Assembly: GCF_000720725.1 (NCBI RefSeq)
Contig: NZ_JOCQ01000010.1
Location: forward strand, 124,001 to 188,000
DNA length: 64,000 nucleotides
Source of the DNA: Streptomyces rimosus subsp. rimosus
GTDB taxonomy: Bacteria; Actinomycetota; Actinomycetes; Streptomycetales; Streptomycetaceae
Direction of reading: 5' to 3'
In this document: positions 57,750-64,000 of the stretch, one piece after another
Layout of the letters: every line of letters begins with the position of its first letter
Numbering within the stretch: position 1 is the stretch's first letter
Program-made: the position numbers and the translations under genes
Notes under the pieces: generated by a model
Told to the model about the DNA's origin: nothing
The model's database searches: none
Seen by the model: the letters and a program-made list of their open reading frames with translations, nothing else

Positions 57750-57968
57750 TTACCGCCCGGCCTCCCACCCGCGATCGCCGCTCCAGTCCACCCACGTCGG
57801 GTCGTCGAGCAGCGCCACCCCTTCCGGCAGCCCGGCACGCCGCAGGAACTCCTCCACGTCGGCGTCCGAGTACGCCACCCCCAGGTCGGCGTCGAGCCCG
57901 GCCGTACGCACGGAACCCCGCCGCCCGCCGCTCGCGGACGGCCGGTGCACGGTGATCGGCGCAGTCAT
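57750..57968 (-). CDS. Small hypothetical protein of a streptomycete-type family
   Basis: A 72-residue acidic protein. The ATG at 57968 follows GGGTGGGGGG. It contains VAYSDADVEEFLRRAGL and LLDDPTWVDW, segments I associate with a small family widespread in Streptomyces. The upstream extension (to 58088) is Gly/Arg-rich and rejected. Function unknown. Confidence 0.65.
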   Translation of the reverse strand: MTAPITVHRPSASGGRRGSVRTAGLDADLGVAYSDADVEEFLRRAGLPEGVALLDDPTWVDWSGDRGWEAGR

Positions 57969-58130
57969 ACCCCCCACCCTGGGCCCGCCCCGCGGCAGCC
58001 GCGACCCGGCGCCCGCCCGAATACGGCCAACCGGCGGCCGGTACGCAGTCCCACCGCCGTCCGCCGTCGACGACTCCGACCACCCCACAGCGAACTGGAT
58101 CAGTCACTCCGAAATACGAGGAGGTCCGCC

Positions 58131-58722
58131 GTGCCACCCGCCGGTCGCCCCCGCGCCTTCGACATGGAGGCCGTCCTCCGCGAGTCTCTACGGCGCCTTC
58201 GGCTCCAAGGAAGGGCTGTTCGCGCGGGCCGTCGAGCACTACATCGCCGGGCCGGGCAGTGTCACCGACATCGCGTCCGACGACGCACCCAGTCCCCGCG
58301 AGGCCGTGGCCCGGCTGCTGCACGGGTCCATCGACATGCAGACCGACCCCTCTCACCCCCGCGGCTGCCTGGTCGCCCTTTCGGGGGCGGTCCAGGGTTG
58401 CGGGGCGGAAGAGGCCGGGTTCCGGAAGGTCGTGGCAGCGCGCCGGGCCGCGGACCGCGCGCGTTTCAGGGAGCGCGTCGTGGAGGGCATCGCCGTCGGC
58501 GAACTCGCCGAGGACGCCGACGTGGAAGGCGTGACAGCGATGATCCACGGGTTCCTGCTCGGCATCTCGACACAGGTGTGTGACGGGACACCGGCCCGTG
58601 ACCTGCACGCGGCGGCCGATGCGGTGCTCGCGGGCTGGGGCGGGCCGGGAACGGACGTACACGACGTGCACGGGGACCGAGACCGTCCGGGCCGCGCGCC
58701 GGGCCCACCACCCGATAACTGA
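58131..58722 (+). pseudogene. TetR-family regulator with deleted DNA-binding domain and frameshift
   Basis: The GTG at 58131 has a strong SD (GAGGAGGT) and starts a TetR N terminus, PAGRPRAFDMEAVLRE. At about 58183 the sequence jumps to SLYGAFGSKEGLFARAVEHY, which in related TetR proteins follows the recognition helix, but in another reading frame. Roughly 25-30 codons, i.e. most of the helix-turn-helix, are missing. The downstream frame continues intact to 58722 (GCLVALSGAVQGCG, VTAMIHGFLLGIS). A deletion with non-multiple-of-3 length is the simplest reading; the product cannot bind DNA. Confidence 0.8.
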
Positions 58723-58758
58723 TTGCCGTACACGCACCCCTGGTGATCTCATCCGCGC

Positions 58759-59556
58759 ATGGACCATGACGCGATGCTTGCGGTTTTCGACGACCGGATG
58801 AGGAAGAACGCACCACCGGACGACCCCGGTGCGCACGTCGAACGGGTAGGGGACGTGGTGCGCCAGACCGGCCCGGACACCGGCTGGAACGGGGTGCTGT
58901 GGTCCGCGCTGGACCGGTCCCGCGCGGACGAGGCCATTGCGGAGCAGATCGGCCACTACACCGCGCTCGGGCGGGAGTTCGAGTGGAAGCTGTACGGCCA
59001 CGATCAGCCGGGCGACCTCGCCGACCGGCTGGAGGCCGCCGGTTTCGTCCCCGAGGATCCGGAGACACTCATGGTCGCGCGGATCGCCGACCTCCCAATC
59101 ACCAGTGCACTCCCCACAGGCATCGAGCTGCGCCCGGTGACCGACGCCGCCGGTGTGGAGCTGCTGGCGCAGGCCCAGGAGCAGGCGTTCGGTACGGCAC
59201 CCGGCACCCGCCACCGGCAGCAGCTCCTCGCGCAACTCACCGGGCAGCCGGACACGGTCGTCGCCGTCGTCGCCATGGCCGGTGACGTGCCGGTGAGTGC
59301 GGCCCGGATGGAACTGGTGCCGGGCACCGGCTTCGCCGGCCTCTGGGGCGGCGGAACGGTAGCCGCCTGGCGCGGCCGCGGCATCTACCGCGCCCTGATC
59401 AACTACCGCGCCCGCATCGCCGCCGAGCGCGGCTACCACTACCTCCAGGTCGACGCGTCCAGCCAGAGCCGCCCCATCCTGCAGCGCCTGGGCTTCACCG
59501 CGCTGACCACCACGACCCCGTACGTGTACCGCCCCCGCCCTGCGACAGCTTCCTGA
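58759..59556 (+). CDS. GNAT-family acetyltransferase
   Basis: A 265-residue protein. The C-terminal half has the GNAT core: LWGGGTVAAWRGRGIYRALINYR (acetyl-CoA loop RGRGIYR) and YHYLQVDASSQSRPILQRLGF. The N-terminal 110 residues are an extra domain (FEWKLYGHDQPGDLADRLEAAGF) found in tandem-GNAT-like proteins. Start at the ATG at 58759, SD weak. Substrate unknown. Confidence 0.9.
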   Translation: MDHDAMLAVFDDRMRKNAPPDDPGAHVERVGDVVRQTGPDTGWNGVLWSALDRSRADEAIAEQIGHYTALGREFEWKLYGHDQPGDLADRLEAAGFVPEDPETLMVARIADLPITSALPTGIELRPVTDAAGVELLAQAQEQAFGTAPGTRHRQQLLAQLTGQPDTVVAVVAMAGDVPVSAARMELVPGTGFAGLWGGGTVAAWRGRGIYRALINYRARIAAERGYHYLQVDASSQSRPILQRLGFTALTTTTPYVYRPRPATAS

Positions 59557-59566
59557 CGTCGCACCG

Positions 59567-59855
59567 TCAGAGGGGCGCGAGGATCATCAGGATCTCGTCG
59601 CGGTCGTCCCCGGGAGCCAGGCGCAGCGCGTCGGGCCGGCGGCCGATCTCCTTCCAGCTTGAGGGGCTGGGCGTAGTAGATGTTCGCCACGGCCGCGCCG
59701 CAGACCACGGCCGGCAACAGCACCGTGCCCCGGCCAAGCCCGCTCCGTACGGGCGCGGCGGCGACCGGAGCGGGGCCGGAAGCCGGCCCGGGAGCGGGGA
59801 CGGAATCGGGCGTGGCGCGGTCGACGGCGGGTGTTGATCCGGCACCGAGGAGCAC
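59567..59855 (-). pseudogene. Remnant of an MFS transporter (first helix only)
   Basis: From the GTG at 59855 (SD AGGGG) a Pro/Ala-rich leader runs into GTVLLPAVVCGAAVANIYYAQPL, the first helix of DHA1-type MFS proteins. At about 59655 the homology stops, and a different frame (KEIGRRPDALRLAPGDDRDEILMILAPL) leads to a stop at 59567. The rest of the transporter is absent. It seems to be two gene ends joined by a deletion. Confidence 0.55.
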
Positions 59856-59894
59856 GCCCCTGTCACGCGGCGATGCAGACTTTCGCCCGTCCCT

Positions 59895-62534
59895 TCAACC
59901 CCGCGGCACCGGCCGCAGCGCCAGCAGGGCGATGTCGTCGGCGCTGTCGGCGCTCAACCCGATGAGGAGTTCGTCGCAGAAGACGTCGAGGGGTTCGCGG
60001 GCCAGGTCGGCGGTGTGGCGGCGGAGCCGGTCCATGGCGTGGTCGAGGGATTCGTCGCGGCGCTCGATGAGGCCGTCCGTGTACAGCAGGACGGTCGAGT
60101 GGGCCGGGAGGGCGTCGGTGGCGCCGGGGCGGGGCATGTCCGGCTCCATGCCGAGGAGGAGGCCCGAACCCCCGTCGAGGTAGCGCGTGTCGCCCTCGTG
60201 TGTGGTCAGCAGCGGCGGCAGGTGCCCGGCGGAGGAGTGCTTCAGCTCCCACGGGCCGCTCGCGGGGCCCGTGACCAGGGCGTAGATGCAGGTGGCGGTG
60301 GCCTCCTGGGACAGGCTGTGGTTTGCGATGTCCAGTCGGCGCAGCACCTCTTCGGGAGGCTCCTCGCGGTCGATGGCGATGCCGCGCAGCATGCTGCGCA
60401 GCTGGCTCATGGCGACGGCCGCCTCCAGGTCGTGCCCGGTGACATCGCCGATGACCACGGCGGTCTGTCCGCCGGGGACGACGAAGCTGTCGTACCAGTC
60501 GCCGCCGATCTGCGCGGTCGTGGAGGACGGCGAGTAGCGGGCAGCCATCTGGAGATGCTCGATCTCGGGCAGTACGGGCAGCAGGGAGCGCTGAAGTCGC
60601 TCGGCGATGTGCCGGGTTTCCTGGTAGAGGCGCGCGTGCTCCACTCCCAGGGCGAGGCTGCGGACCAGGTCGCCGATCAGGAGCAGGGACTCCTCGGTGA
60701 ACGGCCGGTTCCGGCCCGTACGGACGAGGGTCAGGGCGCCGAAGACCGCCCCGCGGGTCCGCAGCGGTGCGACGACGGCGCTGTTCGCGCCCACCCGATC
60801 GAACAGCTCGACGTAGTGCGCGTCGAGCGGGCTTTTGGCCTCGCTCGGCTCCGGCGGCTCGGTGAGCAGCAGCGGTCCGGCGCCGCGCAGCACCCGGGCC
60901 AGCGGCCCGCGCGCGACCCCCGTCACGGGCGGGAGCCTGCCCGCGTACGCCTCGGCCGGCAGCGGCGTGGGGCTGTGGTGCGCGACGCAGAACCGCTCCA
61001 GCTGATCGCTGTCGTTGAGCAGGTCCACCACGCACCAGTCGGCCAGCCGCTGCGTGAGGATCTTGCAGACGCGCTGCAGTCCTTCGTCCAGGTTCGGGGT
61101 GCTGCTCAGCGATTCCCCGATGTCGGCCAGCAGTTTGCGCTCCAGTGCCGCTCCGCCGGCCGCGTCACCCGCCGCACCTGTCGCAATGCGCTCCGGCCCC
61201 TCCGGCAGGTCCGGCCCTGCGGACTGCTCCGGGGACGCGGCCCGGCTCTCCCCGGGTGACAGCGGCGCGGGCACGGGAGGGGCCGTTCTGGGGGCGAGTT
61301 GCGCGACGAAGACCGTAGTGCCGTCCGCGGTGCCCTGGGTCTGGATGAACAGCCGTACGGGAACCAGCCGGCCGTCCCGGTGCAGCGCCGGAAGCGGCAC
61401 CGAGCGGCCCAGGATGTGCGGCTGCCCGGTGCGCAGGAGCCGGGTGAACGCCGCCAGGTGGCGCTCCCTCAGGTGCTCCGGGATGAGCACGGTCAGCCGC
61501 TGCCCCACCAGCTCGCCCGTCTGCCAGCCGAGCATGTCCGCGGCCGGCCCGTTCGCCACGATGATCCGGTTCTCGTCGTCGGCGGCGATGGTGGGGATCC
61601 TGCTGGCCCAGGCGTGGCTGGCGTCCCAGGGCACCAGCTCCGAGGGGCTGGCGCTCGGCTCGCGGGGGATCACGGTCCATGCGGTGGGCGGCCCGCCGGC
61701 GAACTGGCCGGTGATCTGGTCGAACAGCCACTGGCGGAAGACGCGGTTGTGGGGAAGCGACGGCCAGACGAGCAGGCGTTCGTCCCGGGCCAGCTCCTCG
61801 GCGGTATCGAGCACTTGACGGAGCGTCGGCACGGCAGGCGCGATGTCCGCCGGAAGGGACACGTTAAGGGAGTGGGTGTGGTCGACCGACGGCTGTTCCT
61901 CCAGCGCCGCCGTCATGGCGGCGCTGAGCACGTTGTTCATGTCGTGGGCGACGGCGAGGTCTTCCGGCTGTACGCCGGTGTCCGTACCGGCGAAGGCGGC
62001 GAGGGTCAGCTCCCGCAGCAGCGCGTGCTGGTGCCCCTGGGCCGCCATGTAGAGCGCGCCCGGCAGGTCGACGAGGGTCACCGTACGGGTCGGACCGCAG
62101 GCCGGCGCGGTGGTCTGCCATCCGGACGGCGGGGGCGGCCGCTCGTCGCGCCGCAGGGCGAACCAGACCGCCTTGCGCTCGTCACCGGTGTCGACCCCGT
62201 AGGCGGACGCCAGTTCCTCGACCATCGACAGCCCCTGCCCGGGCCCGGTGTGCGGGAGGGACCGCTGCGGCACCGGCGCGCGGCACGGCCGCCGGTCACC
62301 GATCCGTACCTGGACCTCGCCGTCGAGGGCCCGGGCCGACACGTCGATCTCCGTGCGCGCGTGCAGTACCGCATTGGTCACCAGCTCGCTGACCAGCAGC
62401 TCGGCGGTCTCCACCGAGTCCGGGTCGGCCCCGGCGAGCACGGCCCGCACGAAATGCCGGGCCGCCGGCACGCTCTCCGGCCGCGGCGGAAACCTCCGGG
62501 AGGACGCCTCCTCCGGCTGACTGATGTGGTCCAT
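59895..62534 (-). CDS. PP2C-type (SpoIIE) phosphatase with HATPase, PAS and GAF domains
   Basis: An 879-residue signalling protein. Residues about 15-135: RsbW-like anti-sigma kinase/HATPase domain (ELLVSELVTNAVLHA N-box, GPGQGLSMVEEL). About 330-430: PAS sensor (ADDENRIIVANGPAADMLGW). About 500-650: GAF domain (LADWCVVDLLND, RTRGAVFGALTLVR). C-terminal: SpoIIE/PP2C phosphatase (IGGDWYDSFVVPGGQTAVVIGDVTGH, SSAGHLPPLL, LLYTDGLIERRD). The ATG at 62534 lacks a clear SD. Such proteins set anti-anti-sigma phosphorylation. No partner gene is adjacent, so it may act on remote sigma-factor circuits. Confidence 0.93.
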   Translation of the reverse strand: MDHISQPEEASSRRFPPRPESVPAARHFVRAVLAGADPDSVETAELLVSELVTNAVLHARTEIDVSARALDGEVQVRIGDRRPCRAPVPQRSLPHTGPGQGLSMVEELASAYGVDTGDERKAVWFALRRDERPPPPSGWQTTAPACGPTRTVTLVDLPGALYMAAQGHQHALLRELTLAAFAGTDTGVQPEDLAVAHDMNNVLSAAMTAALEEQPSVDHTHSLNVSLPADIAPAVPTLRQVLDTAEELARDERLLVWPSLPHNRVFRQWLFDQITGQFAGGPPTAWTVIPREPSASPSELVPWDASHAWASRIPTIAADDENRIIVANGPAADMLGWQTGELVGQRLTVLIPEHLRERHLAAFTRLLRTGQPHILGRSVPLPALHRDGRLVPVRLFIQTQGTADGTTVFVAQLAPRTAPPVPAPLSPGESRAASPEQSAGPDLPEGPERIATGAAGDAAGGAALERKLLADIGESLSSTPNLDEGLQRVCKILTQRLADWCVVDLLNDSDQLERFCVAHHSPTPLPAEAYAGRLPPVTGVARGPLARVLRGAGPLLLTEPPEPSEAKSPLDAHYVELFDRVGANSAVVAPLRTRGAVFGALTLVRTGRNRPFTEESLLLIGDLVRSLALGVEHARLYQETRHIAERLQRSLLPVLPEIEHLQMAARYSPSSTTAQIGGDWYDSFVVPGGQTAVVIGDVTGHDLEAAVAMSQLRSMLRGIAIDREEPPEEVLRRLDIANHSLSQEATATCIYALVTGPASGPWELKHSSAGHLPPLLTTHEGDTRYLDGGSGLLLGMEPDMPRPGATDALPAHSTVLLYTDGLIERRDESLDHAMDRLRRHTADLAREPLDVFCDELLIGLSADSADDIALLALRPVPRG

Positions 62535-62733
62535 GCCGCCAGTGTGCTGCACGCGGCTTCCCGGGGCTCTGCGCTCCGGTACGAGTTCCGCCGACCCGCT
62601 CGCGGGAATCCGCCGACCGGGTGAGGGGGGCCGGAGAGCGGGGCCGGTGACCGGGCCGGTCACCGACGGCCCGGTAGGCCCCCGCGGTCATCCCAGCAGC
62701 CACCTCAGCAGGCCCCCCGCGGCCACCCCACCA

Positions 62734-63333
62734 TCACCCCGCCTCCCCCCGCACCACCCCGCCCATCACCGCGGCCACCACCTTGCGCACCGCCTCGGCC
62801 CCCGGCCGTTCGCCCGTCCGGTCGGCGAAGAGCAGATGGCCGCCCCCGATCAGCGTGGGAGCGAGGCTGTCGATGTCCGCGTCGGCCGCGATGCGGCCCC
62901 GTTCGCGTTCGGCGGCGAGGTAGGAGGCCAGGGCGGTGGCGGCTTCGGTGAGCAGCGGGATGCCGGCCGGCGTCGTCCGGCGCAGCCGTACGCGCAGCTC
63001 GTCCCGCGAGGTGACGAGGCCGACGATCGCCACCGCGACCGGCCCGAACAGGTCCGTCAGCGCCTCGGTCAGGTGGCCGACGACGGTACCGGTTCCGGCG
63101 GAGTCGCGCAGCGCGGCGGCGCGGCCGTCCATCCGGGCGATGCGGTCCCGTACGAGTTCGGCGAGGAAGGCGTCGAAGTCGTCGAAGTGCCGGTGCAGCA
63201 CGCCTTTGGCGCAGCCCGCCTCCGTGGTGACCGCGCGGCTGCTGAGCGCGCTCGGCCCGTCCCGGAGCAGGACGCGCTCGGCGGCGTCGAAGAGCTGCTC
63301 GCGTGCGTCGCGGATGGCCACCCCTGTCGGCAC
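62734..63333 (-). CDS. TetR-family transcriptional regulator
   Basis: A 199-residue TetR protein. The HTH is LFDAAERVLLRDGPSALSSRAVTTEAGCAKGVLHRHFDDFDAFLAEL. The GTG at 63333 follows GGAGGAGA at 6 nt; the longer GTG start at 63393 lies inside the operator and is rejected. Divergent from a methyltransferase gene at 63407, with two dyad operators in between. Ligand unknown. Confidence 0.92.
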   Translation of the reverse strand: MPTGVAIRDAREQLFDAAERVLLRDGPSALSSRAVTTEAGCAKGVLHRHFDDFDAFLAELVRDRIARMDGRAAALRDSAGTGTVVGHLTEALTDLFGPVAVAIVGLVTSRDELRVRLRRTTPAGIPLLTEAATALASYLAAERERGRIAADADIDSLAPTLIGGGHLLFADRTGERPGAEAVRKVVAAVMGGVVRGEAG

Positions 63334-63375
63334 CGTACGTCTCCTCCTGCGGTCGTCGGGGCGTACCCCGTTGAC

Positions 63376-63417
63376 GAGTGGGCACTCGCCCACTCATAGT
63401 GGGCACATGCCCACTAT
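63376..63417. promoter_or_regulatory. Two adjacent TetR operators sharing GTGGGC/GCCCAC arms
   Basis: Dyad 1: GAGTGGGC (63376-63383) and GCCCACTC (63388-63395). Dyad 2, starting at the next base: ATAGTGGGCA (63396-63405) and TGCCCACTAT (63408-63417). Both are perfect. Dyad 2 includes the ATG of the methyltransferase gene (63407), so the repressor would block both divergent genes. Confidence 0.85.
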
Positions 63418-64000
63418 ACCGTCGGAGGGATCGACCCCTCCTGCCCGGGAACCGTCGCGCCGCCCCGCTCCGGAGCCGCACCGGCACCGCGAAGTGGCCG
63501 AGTCGTTCGGCACGGACGCCGAACGCTACGACCGGGCCCGCCCCCGCTATCCCCGGGCCCTGATCGACCGTGTCCTCGCCGTCGCACCCGGTACCCGCGT
63601 GCTCGACGTCGGCTGCGGCACGGGCATCGTGGCCCGTCAGTTCGCGGCGGCCGGGTGCCGGGTGCTCGGGGTCGACGTGGACGCGCGGATGACCGGACTG
63701 GCACGGCAGTACGGGCTCGCAGCCGAGGACGCCGCGTTCGAGGCCTGGGACCCGGCCGGCCGGACGTTCGACGCCATCGTCTCCGGACAGGCCTGGCACT
63801 GGGTGGACCCCGTGACGGGGCCCGCCAAGGCGGCACAGGCGCTGCGGCCGGACGGCGTGCTGGCCGTGTTCTGGAACGCGGGCAGTCCCCCGCCCGAACT
63901 GGCGACGTCCTTCGCCGAGGTCTACCGCCGCCTGCTGCCCGACTCGCTCGCCGCCCGCCAGTGGTCGGTCCCGGCCGTGGACACGTACACCGCGATGTGC
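63407..64000 (+). CDS. SAM-dependent methyltransferase, N-terminal part (cut by window edge)
   Basis: The reading frame from the ATG at 63407 is open to the window end (198 codons). Motif I is VLDVGCGTGIVARQF, preceded by SFGTDAERYDRARPRYP, and followed by VSGQAWHWVDP, the pattern of Methyltransf_11/25 proteins. The ATG lies inside TetR operator dyad 2 and has no SD, so a leaderless mRNA or a start further in (before residue 30) is possible. Divergent partner of the TetR gene. Confidence 0.88.
   Translation, partial: MPTIPSEGSTPPAREPSRRPAPEPHRHREVAESFGTDAERYDRARPRYPRALIDRVLAVAPGTRVLDVGCGTGIVARQFAAAGCRVLGVDVDARMTGLARQYGLAAEDAAFEAWDPAGRTFDAIVSGQAWHWVDPVTGPAKAAQALRPDGVLAVFWNAGSPPPELATSFAEVYRRLLPDSLAARQWSVPAVDTYTAMC

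Noticed and set aside
56083..58722. 879-codon plus-strand frame spanning several genes
   Set aside because: Only its last 180 codons are meaningful (the TetR ligand domain); the rest is antisense or noncoding.
1..64000. tRNA, rRNA, CRISPR array, insertion sequence, integrase or attachment site
   Set aside because: None seen: no transposase or integrase motifs, no regularly spaced repeat-spacer array; the tandem repeats found have no unique spacers.

Overview
High-GC actinobacterial DNA, almost certainly a Streptomyces chromosome. The signs are strong G/C bias at third codon positions, many GTG and TTG starts, translationally coupled GTGA/ATGA gene pairs, rare TTA codons in regulators, IdeR/DmdR-type iron boxes, chitin-type direct repeats, and many extracytoplasmic-function (ECF) sigma factors and one-component regulators. 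The window is accessory, chromosome-arm-like sequence made mostly of specialised-metabolism genes.

Layout. (1) 1-2.8 kb is the edge of a polyene-macrolide cluster: a truncated LAL/LuxR regulator, a type II thioesterase and a GDP-mannose 4,6-dehydratase (mycosamine pathway), with a perfect match to the PAS-LuxR (PimM-type) operator consensus upstream of the dehydratase. (2) 3.4-18.6 kb holds an ECF sigma factor fused to a zinc anti-sigma motif and a transmembrane tail, a secreted GH18 chitinase, an ECF41 sigma factor with its carboxymuconolactone decarboxylase partner, a 4-hydroxybenzoate hydroxylase with an AraC regulator, an M48 membrane protease pair, a MerR/MFS pair and a P450. (3) 18.6-31.7 kb and 36.2-48.8 kb form an iron-regulated catecholate siderophore locus, described below. 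It is interrupted by 31.8-36.2 kb (secreted PD40 protein, methyltransferase, AraC, hydrolase, GNAT) and by an ArsR/MFS pair. (4) 48.9-52.2 kb is a three-gene terpene operon: polyprenyl synthase, an extra IspH and a class I terpene cyclase. (5) 52.2-64 kb carries minisatellite-rich spacers, regulators, small secreted or hypothetical proteins, three gene remnants, a multidomain PP2C phosphatase, and a TetR/methyltransferase pair at the right edge.

The most notable system is region 3. It encodes an EntF-like C-A-PCP-TE NRPS whose visible specificity residues read as serine, a free EntB-type aryl carrier protein, an IroB-like glycosyltransferase (the salmochelin family), a 1217-residue IroC-like fused ABC exporter, two Fes/IroD-type esterases, and two FecB-FecCD-FecCD uptake sets. 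A complete dTDP-L-rhamnose pathway (RmlA, B, D, C) lies inside the exporter/uptake operon. Four iron boxes control the parts. I infer a glycosylated enterobactin-type siderophore, a Gram-positive counterpart of salmochelin, probably decorated with a dTDP-derived 6-deoxysugar such as L-rhamnose instead of glucose. The window has no dihydroxybenzoate biosynthesis or activation genes (EntA/B-ICL/C/E) and no FecE-type ATPase, so these must be supplied from elsewhere in the genome.

Family assignments come from recognised motifs and remembered family sequences, not from database searches. Starts were chosen from Shine-Dalgarno (SD) spacing, signal peptides and family N-termini.
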